From a virus: DNA of 37,857 nucleotides. The position numbers were made by a program, and so were the translations under genes. The notes beneath the pieces are model-generated. The model did no database searches. It saw nothing but the letters and a program-made list of their open reading frames with translations, and was not told where the DNA came from. The stretch spans positions 1 to 37,857 of IMG/VR virus record IMGVR_UViG_3300046008_001555. One strand, written 5' to 3'. Of the stretch, positions 1 to 7,065 are shown piece after piece (within the stretch, counting starts at the first letter, position 1; every line of letters starts with the position of its first letter).

Positions 1-59
1 GAGGCTTTCCGGCTGTAACCCGCTGATTTTTAACGAGGTTGTCAGGCTAAAATTTTAGG

Positions 60-87
60 TTGACAACCTCACAAACCCTGCTATCAT
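60..87 (+). promoter_or_regulatory. early sigma70-type promoter
   Basis: The -35 is TTGACA at 60-65 and the -10 is TATCAT at 82-87 with TGC directly upstream; the spacer is 16. It drives the gene at 113. The 59 bases before it hold nothing I can identify. Confidence 0.75.
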
Positions 88-112
88 GACGATACAAAGC
101 ACGGAGCGTGTG

Positions 113-418
113 ATGAATCGGCTAGTGATATCAAGCAAGCTGTTCCATTGGCACAGGGGTATCAGGGAGTTTTCCACGGAAGCCTCGTGCTTGGAACATG
201 AGATGATAAGGCAAGGTCGGCGGGCAAATCAGCTGGAGCGTCGCAGGGGTTCTGCCCTTGTTGAGGCCCAAGAGTGGGGCTTTTGGATGAAATCCCATAA
301 GACCGGACGGGAAGTTTGGTTTAGGTTCATCCAGGAGCACCGCCGTAACGGCGAGCTGCTGTCTGTGGAGTTCAGGGCGGCTGACCTGGATGTTCGCTGC
401 GTGGTGGACAACGACTGA
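113..418 (+). CDS. hypothetical protein, 101 aa
   Basis: I do not recognise this protein. It is basic and Arg-rich (a QLERRRGSALVEAQEW stretch near residue 40), with no membrane segment or known motif. The start at 113 is chosen because the in-frame ATG at 86 lies inside the -10 box and cannot be on the transcript; a GGAG at 102-105 sits 7 bases before ATG 113. It is the first gene behind the promoter at 60-87 and is followed at once by the promoter at 428, so it looks like a single-gene early unit. The gene is real by RBS, promoter and spacing; its function is unknown. Confidence 0.7.
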   Translation: MNRLVISSKLFHWHRGIREFSTEASCLEHEMIRQGRRANQLERRRGSALVEAQEWGFWMKSHKTGREVWFRFIQEHRRNGELLSVEFRAADLDVRCVVDND

Positions 419-427
419 CTTTTTTGG

Positions 428-455
428 TTGACAGTGTAGCCCCATGTGCTATAAT
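428..455 (+). promoter_or_regulatory. early promoter with consensus -10
   Basis: The -35 is TTGACA at 428-433 and the -10 is TATAAT at 450-455, preceded by TGTGC; the spacer is 16. A perfect 7-bp inverted repeat (ATGTGCT 444-450, AGCACAT 457-463) straddles the -10. Confidence 0.85.
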
Positions 456-476
456 CAGCACATAGAAGGAGATGTC

Positions 477-1523
477 ATGCAAGACGTTATCGGCAAGCTG
501 AACTACCAGGATCCCACGTTTGCTGCGGTGTATCCCCAGTGCCTGAATTGGGTCAACACCGAATGCGATGTGCGCCAGCTCAAGGCCGAGGTGGTGCAAT
601 ATGCTGCAAGCTTGGGTCTCGAGGCACAGGCTCAGGCACTTGCCCCCAACAGCATGATTTTGATTGGCAAGATTGCCTACTGCCTCAATCGCGGCGCCAA
701 GCTTGCGCCCAGCAGCAGCCAGCGCATTCGGCAGCAACTGGAAGCGGTGGTGCTGCAAGCCCCTGTTGCTGAGCAGGTTCAGCCTCAGTGGGAGGAAATT
801 CCCTCCACTGCCAACGGGCGCAAGCTCAGCAAGATTGTCAACTGCATGGCCCTGCTGGATAACGTTCGTGCCCGCTTCAACGCCGGACGGTGCGATATCA
901 AGGCAGTTGCCGACGAAACCCGGGCTGTTGTGCGCCAGCATGGCGATAGCAAGCCTGTTGTGATTCGTGAACTGGTGCGTTGGTATCAGGAACGGTTGCA
1001 GGATGCCAGCTCTAGCCCGGCTTGCCGCAAGTGGGTCAAGCCCCTGCATACCATTCTCAATACCTTGAACCTGCTTGCCAGCAATGGCAGTGCAGTCAAG
1101 GACAGTGCTCGCAAGGCGCGCAAGCGACTGGTGGCAAGCACCAGCAACGAGCGCGATCGCCAGGGCGAAAAGGCAGCCCGCAAGGTCCGTGTGCAGCAGG
1201 ACAACACCCTGGGTATCAAGAGTGTGGACCCCAAGAATGTGATTGGGGCTACCGCAGCAGTGCTTTACAATACCCGGACCCATCACATCGAGCTGTATGT
1301 TGCCACCGAGCAGGTGCTTAGCATGCAGGGCCGGCAGCTGGTTGGTTGGGACAGCAAGGTCAGCATGTGCAAGACACTGCGCAAGCCCGATGAGATTCTG
1401 CCGCATTGGAGCAAGGCTGGTTCACTCACTCGCTTGTTTGTGCTGGGCAATAGCATCCGCGGCAAGCAACACGAGCTCACGGGCAAGATTACTGCGCATC
1501 ATGTGATCCTCAAGGTCATGTGA
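477..1523 (+). CDS. conserved phage protein of unknown function, 348 aa
   Basis: I cannot assign a family. The protein is mostly helical by composition, with a long Arg/Lys-rich linker around residues 205-240 and a compact C-terminal half with beta-rich character (residues about 245-348, containing GWDSKVSMCKTLRKP). The upstream ATG at 444 overlaps the -10 box, so the start is 477, which has AAGGAG at 466-471. It is transcribed from a consensus early promoter with a palindrome over the -10, so it may be made soon after infection. The basic linker would allow nucleic-acid binding, but that is inference only. A 344-aa open frame on the opposite strand here is a shadow. Confidence 0.85.
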   Translation: MQDVIGKLNYQDPTFAAVYPQCLNWVNTECDVRQLKAEVVQYAASLGLEAQAQALAPNSMILIGKIAYCLNRGAKLAPSSSQRIRQQLEAVVLQAPVAEQVQPQWEEIPSTANGRKLSKIVNCMALLDNVRARFNAGRCDIKAVADETRAVVRQHGDSKPVVIRELVRWYQERLQDASSSPACRKWVKPLHTILNTLNLLASNGSAVKDSARKARKRLVASTSNERDRQGEKAARKVRVQQDNTLGIKSVDPKNVIGATAAVLYNTRTHHIELYVATEQVLSMQGRQLVGWDSKVSMCKTLRKPDEILPHWSKAGSLTRLFVLGNSIRGKQHELTGKITAHHVILKVM

Positions 1524-1586
1524 ACACGCAGCAACCTGCTAGCTGGCGGCTCCCAGTTTAACTGGATCCTACAAGTGCTTGATCTA

Positions 1587-1594
1587 GTTAAATA
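1587..1594 (+). promoter_or_regulatory. possible late promoter (GTTAAATA)
   Basis: GTTAAATA matches the TAAATA core of the T4-type late octamer and ends four bases before the ATG at 1599. A transcript starting there would have almost no leader. Confidence 0.4.
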
Positions 1595-1598
1595 CAGG

Positions 1599-2171
1599 AT
1601 GAAACTTACGGAAATAACTCAACGCATTTTATGGCACAGTAGCGATGTGCCCAACATCAAACAGTTTCACTTTTTGTCACATGTGGGAACCTGGGCTGCG
1701 GCTGTGGAGCGCAGTTTGCAAAAAGACTTTTTTACTGACATGTTGGCAGGTGATCAAGCCTCAAATACCTATATGTATCAGGTCAACATAGATGGATGTG
1801 ACAAAGGCATTCAGGTCCTAGATGGCCCAAATTTCAGTGAAAAGTGGGATCACATTTACCACAACACAAGTCGCATGCCACAAGAACTACAACCATTTTT
1901 GAGAAAGTCAAGCTTTGATGATTGGGAAAAAAAGTTACCGGGCATGTTCCGCAAACTGGGAATAGACTTTCTTTGGTATCACAACCGCATTGAAAGTCCA
2001 AACAGCCGCAGTTATATTGTGCTCAATCCCAAGTGTTTTAAAATAGTTGGCATGCAGGCCTACACACCACGTGAGATATTGTTGGCCAATCCCAAAGTGA
2101 TTGACCTTTTCGTGCGCCGAGGAGTTTGGACTAAATGGCAGGCACAGAAGGTAAGCGACCTGCTGCTATAA
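1599..2171 (+). CDS. ADP-ribosyltransferase-like protein, 190 aa
   Basis: This resembles the small ART-like proteins of phages and polyvalent proteins, which transfer ADP-ribose from NAD to protein or RNA targets. The N-terminal LWHSS (residues 11-15) sits where the family has YHGS; FLSHVGT (25-31) follows; and the C-terminal YHNRIE...SYIVLNP (127-144) matches the common Y-x-N-x-x-E...SYIVF-P ending. Tyr of YHG is replaced by Trp, so activity is uncertain. An in-frame GTG at 1575 is possible, but ATG 1599 begins with MKLTEI, a leader similar to MKLQDI of the late genes at 7652 and 7700. It follows the 477 gene after 75 bases. The ART relation is from motif memory and is moderate; a related fold without activity is the main alternative. 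Confidence 0.55.
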   Translation: MKLTEITQRILWHSSDVPNIKQFHFLSHVGTWAAAVERSLQKDFFTDMLAGDQASNTYMYQVNIDGCDKGIQVLDGPNFSEKWDHIYHNTSRMPQELQPFLRKSSFDDWEKKLPGMFRKLGIDFLWYHNRIESPNSRSYIVLNPKCFKIVGMQAYTPREILLANPKVIDLFVRRGVWTKWQAQKVSDLLL

Positions 2172-2180
2172 ACCTAGTGG

Positions 2181-2208
2181 TTGACATCATGGTATGATGT
2201 GTTACGCT
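2181..2208 (+). promoter_or_regulatory. early promoter, weak -10
   Basis: The -35 is a perfect TTGACA at 2181-2186; the -10 is TACGCT at 2203-2208 in the context TGTGT; the spacer is 16. It precedes the gene at 2233. Confidence 0.55.
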
Positions 2209-2232
2209 GTGATAGCTGCTATAGGGATACAC

Positions 2233-2418
2233 ATGTCTGACCACAAGCAACAGGTTTTGATGGCACTCGAGGCAGCACGAGCTCGAATTGATTCAATAGA
2301 TTGGCATGGAGAATGTGTGTGCCTTCACAGGACACTAGGACGATGCCCTTGCCTTGAGGAACATCAAGAGCTGTTGACTCAGCTGGACGCTGCCATCAAA
2401 ACCATGCAAACTGTTTGA
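2233..2418 (+). CDS. hypothetical protein, 61 aa, Cys-rich
   Basis: A small protein of unknown function. It has a CVCLHRTLGRCPC segment near residues 28-40 whose four Cys and one His could bind a metal ion, flanked by helical, charged arms. The ATG at 2194 falls within the promoter, so the start is 2233, with an AGGGA-like site a few bases upstream. It ends 12 bases before the nucleotidyltransferase fragment and is probably co-transcribed with it. Confidence 0.6.
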   Translation: MSDHKQQVLMALEAARARIDSIDWHGECVCLHRTLGRCPCLEEHQELLTQLDAAIKTMQTV

Positions 2419-2430
2419 CAGGAGACCGTC

Positions 2431-3078
2431 GTGCTACTTCACACATTAGTTGAACGAAAACTGATCCATCCACCAAAATGGCTGCCTGACAACACTCAGT
2501 TTCTGGGCTATGCTGGTAGTGCTGCCTATGGCGTATCAAGTGATACAAGTGACATGGATTGCTTTGGCTTCTGCATCCCACCCCGTGAGATTGTGTTCCC
2601 GTTCACCGACGGTGGCAGGGTGTATGGCTTTGGCACACAGGAACAGCGGTTTCGAGTGTGGAGCGAGCACCATGTAGATTTGCCTGACCAGCGCAAACAG
2701 TATGACTTCAGCATCTACAACATTGTGGACTTCTTCCATCTGGCCATGGAGAACAACCCCAACATTCTAGATGTGTTGTTTCTGCCACGACGCTGCATCT
2801 TGCACACCACCAAGATCGCCGAGCATGTGCGGGAAAATCGCCGACTGTTTCTGCACAAAGGGGCTATGGCCAAACTTCGTGGTTATGCTTACTCTGGACT
2901 AAATAAGTTGAAGGGTAAGCATACTATCCGCGAGTTTTTGAAGCTTTGCGAGAAATATCAACTTCCCCTTGATATCGAACTAGAGGACGTTGAAAATGAG
3001 ATCAAAAAAAGAGAAGCCAACAAAAGAGATGCTACAATCTCAAATAGACCAGAATCTAAATGCAGTGCAGATAGCTGA
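2431..3078 (+). CDS. nucleotidyltransferase, N-terminal fragment (split gene)
   Basis: This is the catalytic half of a phage nucleotidyltransferase of the Pol-beta superfamily (RlaP-like family common in T4-like phages). The signature is G29-S30 ... D41-x-D43 in GSAAYGVSSDTSDMDCFG. It starts at GTG 2431 behind AGGAG at 2420-2424. Recognisable family sequence runs to about residue 195 (LEDVENEIKKR); the last 20 residues are out of keeping and end at 3078 inside the homing endonuclease gene that begins at 2996. The remaining conserved C-terminal part of the family is encoded separately at 4140-4604. The target of this family is not established. Whether the two pieces assemble into an active enzyme cannot be told from sequence. 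Confidence 0.8.
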   Translation: MLLHTLVERKLIHPPKWLPDNTQFLGYAGSAAYGVSSDTSDMDCFGFCIPPREIVFPFTDGGRVYGFGTQEQRFRVWSEHHVDLPDQRKQYDFSIYNIVDFFHLAMENNPNILDVLFLPRRCILHTTKIAEHVRENRRLFLHKGAMAKLRGYAYSGLNKLKGKHTIREFLKLCEKYQLPLDIELEDVENEIKKREANKRDATISNRPESKCSADS

Positions 3079-4222
3079 ACTGCACAATGTTTCTCGCAAA
3101 ACTGTAGATAGTTGGATCGAAGCTTACGGTCTTGAGATCAAAAACTTTCGCAAAAGATATATGCGACCAACAAAAGATCAGTTGATAGAGTCTCTGGAGC
3201 AACTACCGGATCTACGTAGCTTATCTCAAAAATATAACGTGCCCGAAACCATTGCTGAAAAATGGATCAAATCCTACAATCTTGGTCCTGTATCAAAGCC
3301 AAAGGCGTCTCAGCCTTCTCGAGAAGAGCTTGAGGCGGATGTGTTTGAAAAACTCAGCTTATCAAAAATGGCTTCAAAATATGGTGCGAACATTACTACC
3401 ATTGCCCGATGGATGAGACATTACGATATCAAAACCTTACGGAAAGTGGGTCGTAATCCTGGAGACAAAATAAGTCCAGAAGCATTGGCAACCAAGCCAA
3501 GGTTATTTGGTGAGAAAAATCCATTTTTTGGAAAAACACATACAGCTGAAACTCGGAAAAAAATGAGCGAGAATCATGCAGATTTCGCTGGCGACAAAAA
3601 CCCTTTCAAAAAATCATTGACAACTACTGAGAAACGTCAAGAGCACAGTGAGAGATGCAAGCAGATCTGGGCAAAAAGAGACAGGGAATGGAGAGAAAAG
3701 TTTGCAGAGAAGCTATCCGCAAGGCCTTTGAATAGTGAACAAAAGCAAGGTCGAAATCACAAGTCCGGATACTATTACTCCGCCAAGATAGATGGAGGAA
3801 AGTTCTGGTATAGATCATCTTGGGAAAAACTATTGGCAGAAAAGCTTGACTCTGACAATAGAGTAATATCCTACACTTTTGAGCAGGTTCGAATTCGGTA
3901 TAACACCGACAATAATCAAAAAAGATGGACATACTGCGATTTTTGTGTGACTACAACCACAGGTTCAAAAGTTATGATAGAGGTTAAGCCAACGCCTATC
4001 GCATTGCTGAAGCAGGCTCAGTTGGAAATGCAAGTGAAATGGTGTGTTGACAATGCACATCAATATGCTATTGTAGATAATGATATCATCACAAACAGCT
4101 ACGATCTACTGATACAAGCCATCTGCCAAGGAGAGTGCAATGCTGGAAAATATGTCAGACGAGGACCTATTGAGCCTACGAGATGTGCTGAAATCATCCG
4201 GAATGGCCAACAGGACGGGTAA
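2996..4222 (+). CDS. homing endonuclease, HTH repeats + NUMOD3 + PD-(D/E)XK nuclease
   Basis: A 408-aa site-specific DNA endonuclease that would spread its own gene. Three similar helix-turn-helix units lie at about residues 8-50, 58-98 and 107-150, each ending in a W-I/M-x-x-Y-x-L/I motif. They are followed by NUMOD3-type DNA-binding motifs (GEKNPFFGKTH at about 172 and GDKNPFKKS at about 199). The nuclease domain has YRSSWE (E277), CDF (D315) and IEVK (E329, K331), a PD-(D/E)XK/Vsr-like layout. The start is ATG 2996, 9 bases after GAGG; an in-frame TTG at 2990 is less likely. Both ends overlap the host gene fragments, leaving no room for an intron core, so this is an intronless insertion. 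Its A-rich codon use differs from its neighbours, fitting recent arrival. Confidence 0.85.
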   Translation: MRSKKEKPTKEMLQSQIDQNLNAVQIAELHNVSRKTVDSWIEAYGLEIKNFRKRYMRPTKDQLIESLEQLPDLRSLSQKYNVPETIAEKWIKSYNLGPVSKPKASQPSREELEADVFEKLSLSKMASKYGANITTIARWMRHYDIKTLRKVGRNPGDKISPEALATKPRLFGEKNPFFGKTHTAETRKKMSENHADFAGDKNPFKKSLTTTEKRQEHSERCKQIWAKRDREWREKFAEKLSARPLNSEQKQGRNHKSGYYYSAKIDGGKFWYRSSWEKLLAEKLDSDNRVISYTFEQVRIRYNTDNNQKRWTYCDFCVTTTTGSKVMIEVKPTPIALLKQAQLEMQVKWCVDNAHQYAIVDNDIITNSYDLLIQAICQGECNAGKYVRRGPIEPTRCAEIIRNGQQDG

Positions 4223-4604
4223 GCGTAGTCAAGACATTCAACAATATGGATACGATACAAAATGGGCTTATCACATCGTAAGACTTCTTTTGCAATGCGA
4301 ACAGATCCTTGTGGAGCATGATCTTGACATTGAACGTAATAGTGAAATCTTGAAAAGTATCCGTCGCGGAGAATGGACTCTTGAGCAGATTGACGAGTGG
4401 TTCAACAACAAGGAAAAGAGCCTGGAAACACTCTATGCCAACAGCACATTGCAAGATAAGCCAGATGAGGAAAGCCTCAAGAGGCTGCTCCTTCAGTCGC
4501 TTGAGATGCACTATGGCACACTGACCAGCACGGTGGTGCTAACCAACAACAGGGATACTCTGCTTGCTGAGCTAGAGTCCTTGGTCAAGAAGTATACAGG
4601 CTGA
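4140..4604 (+). CDS. nucleotidyltransferase, C-terminal fragment (split gene)
   Basis: A 154-aa protein matching the C-terminal helical part of the same nucleotidyltransferase family: IQQYGYDTKWAYHIVRLL at about residues 33-50, then a charged ERNSEILKSIRRGEW segment and a GTL-containing end. It starts at ATG 4140 with a strong AAGGAG at 4129-4134, so it is translated independently of the N-terminal fragment; the first 82 bases overlap the endonuclease gene. Together, fragments 2431-3078 and 4140-4604 give the length expected for one intact family member. The retained reading frame and good RBS suggest the split gene is still functional as two chains. TGATG couples it to the next gene. Confidence 0.8.
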   Translation: MLENMSDEDLLSLRDVLKSSGMANRTGKRSQDIQQYGYDTKWAYHIVRLLLQCEQILVEHDLDIERNSEILKSIRRGEWTLEQIDEWFNNKEKSLETLYANSTLQDKPDEESLKRLLLQSLEMHYGTLTSTVVLTNNRDTLLAELESLVKKYTG

Positions 4605-4822
4605 TGCCACTTTGGCTTGTCGAGATTGGAGTTAGTTTCCTAATAGGATCAATCTGGACTTTGGGGGCTGCACTTTGGCTCCCAAGTTCACTGTCTGTTA
4701 AAGTAGCCCGGCCTTTGGCCATGGTGTGCTGGTTGATTTGTGCTGTAATGGCTGGATGGGCCACTGGGGTTTGGTGGACTGGCCCAATCTTGGTGCTGTG
4801 CCTTGCGCTTTTGGTTGTGTAG
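4604..4822 (+). CDS. small membrane protein, 72 aa
   Basis: Two to three hydrophobic segments fill the protein (about residues 5-25, 34-54 and 58-71), so it should lie in the inner membrane. The start codon overlaps the stop of the nucleotidyltransferase fragment (TGATG), which suggests translational coupling. No family is recognised. A similar arrangement, a soluble unknown followed by an overlapping small membrane protein, recurs at 4899-5491. Confidence 0.65.
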   Translation: MPLWLVEIGVSFLIGSIWTLGAALWLPSSLSVKVARPLAMVCWLICAVMAGWATGVWWTGPILVLCLALLVV

Positions 4823-4842
4823 CCAGACGGAGGGTTTAGCGG

Positions 4843-4870
4843 TTGACAACACAGAGCTCTGTGCTACTAT
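4843..4870 (+). promoter_or_regulatory. early promoter
   Basis: The -35 is TTGACA at 4843-4848, the -10 is TACTAT at 4865-4870 preceded by TGTGC, and the spacer is 16. It drives the gene at 4899. Confidence 0.75.
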
Positions 4871-4898
4871 ACGGTTATACATATGCAGGAACACGAGC

Positions 4899-5267
4899 AT
4901 GAGTTTCCATAGACCGCGAGCACAGATCCGACAGAATATCCTAGATGCTGCCCAAGAGCTTGAAAAAACCGATCTATCTCGTGGCCCCAACTATCAGGTC
5001 ATGCGACAGGTGTATGCCTACCTTGTGGGTCAGCCCGGCGATGCTGGTGTTCCTGGCGATGTTGCGGCTGATGTTGTGGCCAGCATGAGCATCAATGTAA
5101 GTGAGGGTGGGTTTAAGGATCTGGAACTGCTGGCTGCTGTGGTCAACAGCGTTGCGCTTGCGCTCAAGCGCATGTATCGCACGTTGGAGATTGATTTCGG
5201 CAGCACCAAAGCCGCTAGCATGATCGTCAAGATGGCACCACAGTTTCGTATTGATCTAGACTGGTAA
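4899..5267 (+). CDS. hypothetical protein, 122 aa
   Basis: A soluble protein of unknown function with mixed helical character and a conserved-looking C-terminal half (KRMYRTLEIDFGSTKAA). The start ATG 4899 has AGGA at 4887-4890; the longer open frame from 4803 runs through the promoter and is rejected. TAATG overlap couples it to the small membrane protein at 5267. Confidence 0.7.
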   Translation: MSFHRPRAQIRQNILDAAQELEKTDLSRGPNYQVMRQVYAYLVGQPGDAGVPGDVAADVVASMSINVSEGGFKDLELLAAVVNSVALALKRMYRTLEIDFGSTKAASMIVKMAPQFRIDLDW

Positions 5268-5491
5268 TGGTTTACGACGTTGCACTGCTGACCATGTGTT
5301 GGGGCTTTTGGGGTCTTGCCTATTGGCTTTGGCACGCTGCCCCCAACAGTCCCGTGATTCAGGTCAGCGTGTGGCATGTGTTGGCTGTGGCAAGTTGGGC
5401 AGCTAGCTTGATTTTGTTTTGTTTGCTAGTTGAATGGATTCCGTTGGCAGTGGGCTTGTTTAGTCTCTTCACCATTATCATGTTGGGATAG
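5267..5491 (+). CDS. small membrane protein, 74 aa
   Basis: Almost the whole protein is hydrophobic, with three likely membrane segments (about residues 4-24, 31-53 and 56-73). It begins in TAATG overlap with the upstream gene and ends just before the gene at 5496. No family is recognised. Confidence 0.65.
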   Translation: MVYDVALLTMCWGFWGLAYWLWHAAPNSPVIQVSVWHVLAVASWAASLILFCLLVEWIPLAVGLFSLFTIIMLG

Positions 5492-5495
5492 ACAC

Positions 5496-6017
5496 ATGGA
5501 CGCTAAGTTTCGCAAGATCCTAGAGACAGCTTTTCATCCCGCTACTGGTGATGGGGAAGCCCAAGCTGCCTTCCATGCTGCACGTCGCATGAGTGCATCG
5601 GGAGGCCTGACCAAGCTGCTAGGCGCCTCTGCTGCGCCACAAGTTCGAGAGGTGGTTCGAGTGGTCTATAGAGAGCCGCACCACACTGACTCTCTGACCA
5701 TGAGTTTCAAAATCGCAGCACGTTGGCAGCACAGCTTTATTGAATACATCTGGCGTGATGCACAGAGCTTGGGGCTGAAGATTGAAATCCGGCACTGCCG
5801 ATGCAGAGATAAAACAATTGACAGTGGACTGGATCTCAAGCTTGAGGTGTTTGGTGGACCCAATGCCCTGCGTGCATGGGACCGCAAAGTTGACAGCTAC
5901 ATCGCTCACATGAACAACAATGCTCGACCAAAACCAACCACTGGTGTGGCGAGCGATGAGCTCCAGCACAAGGCAGGATTTTGGAGCAAGCTCAAAGGGC
6001 TTTTTACCAAGGAGTAA
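5496..6017 (+). CDS. DUF2786-like protein, 173 aa
   Basis: The first 40 residues (KFRKILETA ... GEAQAAFHAARRMSA) resemble the N-terminus of DUF2786 proteins, a helical motif found in phage and bacterial proteins of unknown function. The middle part (about 60-140) looks beta-rich, and the C-terminus ends in a basic amphipathic stretch (FWSKLKGLFTKE). Start ATG 5496 has GGGA 7 bases upstream; the frame open from 5430 overlaps the previous gene and is not used. The end carries the AAGGAG that serves the next gene. Confidence 0.65.
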   Translation: MDAKFRKILETAFHPATGDGEAQAAFHAARRMSASGGLTKLLGASAAPQVREVVRVVYREPHHTDSLTMSFKIAARWQHSFIEYIWRDAQSLGLKIEIRHCRCRDKTIDSGLDLKLEVFGGPNALRAWDRKVDSYIAHMNNNARPKPTTGVASDELQHKAGFWSKLKGLFTKE

Positions 6018-6022
6018 CCCCC

Positions 6023-6217
6023 ATGCAACCGGATATCATCCACAGCCTTGACCAAATCACAGTAATGATTGATCATCTAGCAACGGAATTTCAAGTTCCT
6101 TTTCGTAATGCCGCACATCGTTGTGTGGATCTAGGCATTATTACTCAAGATCAATGGCAAGGCATACAGGATATTGCCCGGCAAAGGGCCATGGAAAAAC
6201 TGCTTAAAGACAGTTGA
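6023..6217 (+). CDS. hypothetical protein, 64 aa
   Basis: A small helical protein without a recognised family. The start ATG 6023 lies 8 bases after AAGGAG at 6009-6014, which is inside the previous gene. Its stop codon TGA (6215-6217) is part of the next -35 box TTGACT. Confidence 0.65.
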   Translation: MQPDIIHSLDQITVMIDHLATEFQVPFRNAAHRCVDLGIITQDQWQGIQDIARQRAMEKLLKDS

Positions 6218-6240
6218 CTCTCCTACATATATGCTGTAAG
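6214..6240 (+). promoter_or_regulatory. early promoter (moderate)
   Basis: The -35 is TTGACT at 6214-6219 and overlaps the upstream stop codon; the -10 is TGTAAG at 6235-6240 after TGC; the spacer is 15. It precedes the 6266-7065 pair. Confidence 0.5.
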
Positions 6241-6265
6241 TTTAAGGACAGGCAAGGATAACACC

Positions 6266-6526
6266 ATGGAACCCAAAAACACACGTCCCAAAATCAATTG
6301 GACAGTTCGTTATGTCAACACTCCTGTTGATCTAAGTCACGAGGATCTGCAAAAACTTCTACACGACATGGCTGAGCTTTTTGCCGACAGCATCAACTGG
6401 GAGGAAACACAGGAAACTCCAGGTCCTTTGGAAGAGCAAGATATCACTCTTGGGGTGCATGGTGATGATCATCCTCAAGCACTGGAATTGATCATGAATG
6501 CTTATAGGAAATATCAAAATCCATGA
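6266..6526 (+). CDS. hypothetical protein, 86 aa, acidic
   Basis: An acidic small protein of unknown function (NWEETQETPGPLEEQD near residues 47-62). It starts at ATG 6266 after AAGGAT, and overlaps the exonuclease start by ATGA at 6523-6526, so the two are translationally coupled. It might be a partner of the exonuclease, which is inference from position only. Confidence 0.65.
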   Translation: MEPKNTRPKINWTVRYVNTPVDLSHEDLQKLLHDMAELFADSINWEETQETPGPLEEQDITLGVHGDDHPQALELIMNAYRKYQNP

Positions 6527-7065
6527 GCAAACACAATCAACATTTAATGATTGACCTAGAAACTCTCAGCACTTTACCCGAGGCTGCAATACTAACAGTA
6601 GGTGCTTTGTGGTTTGATCCCTACAGTTTTAACGAACCTGGTCCGGGATTTTATCGGCGAGTGGAAATTGACGGTCAAGATCGCCATGTGTGTAATGACA
6701 CCATGGCATGGTGGGCAGATCAAAAAGCCGAAGTTCGCGAGGAAGCATTTACTGCGTTTGATCGTGTGAGCTTGACTGATACACTCAGAGACTTAGCCAA
6801 GTTTGCCCAAAATGCCGATTCAGTTTGGGCACATGGAACTACATTTGATATTGTGATTCTCGAACATGCCTATCAACAAATGGACATAGCCCATCATCGA
6901 CCCTGGAAATATTTTCAAGTTCGTGATTGTCGAACTGTGATTAAAATCTCTCATGTTCCAGTTTTACGAGATGAACAGGCTCACAATGCCTTGGTGGATT
7001 GTTGGCATCAAGTGCAAGCTTTACAACAAGCATTTTACAAACTGGGGCTTCACACCGCAGGCTGA
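6523..7065 (+). CDS. DEDDh 3'-5' exonuclease (Rv2179c-like)
   Basis: A 180-aa DnaQ-fold nuclease. The four acidic ligands and catalytic His are visible: D11 and E13 in MIDLET, D109 in WAHGTTFDIVIL, and H154/D159 in HNALVDC, which makes it a DEDDh enzyme. The DTMAWWADQ segment (59-67) and overall size fit the Rv2179c-like family (PF16473) found in many phages. Expected reaction: metal-dependent removal of 3' nucleotides from DNA or RNA; the substrate is not shown by sequence. It is coupled to the acidic 86-aa protein upstream and its 3' end overlaps the oppositely oriented kinase gene by 16 bases. Confidence 0.85.
   Translation: MSKHNQHLMIDLETLSTLPEAAILTVGALWFDPYSFNEPGPGFYRRVEIDGQDRHVCNDTMAWWADQKAEVREEAFTAFDRVSLTDTLRDLAKFAQNADSVWAHGTTFDIVILEHAYQQMDIAHHRPWKYFQVRDCRTVIKISHVPVLRDEQAHNALVDCWHQVQALQQAFYKLGLHTAG

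Noticed and set aside
372-1406. 344-aa open frame on the minus strand
   Set aside because: No RBS or promoter; it is a shadow of the well-supported plus-strand gene at 477-1523.
2990-4140. Ribosomal bypassing across the insertion, as in T4 gene 60
   Set aside because: The gap exceeds 1 kb and holds a full gene; no short take-off/landing structure is seen.
2431-4604. A group I intron in the nucleotidyltransferase gene
   Set aside because: The endonuclease frame fills the insertion and overlaps both flanking pieces, leaving no room for a ribozyme core, and the downstream half has its own RBS.
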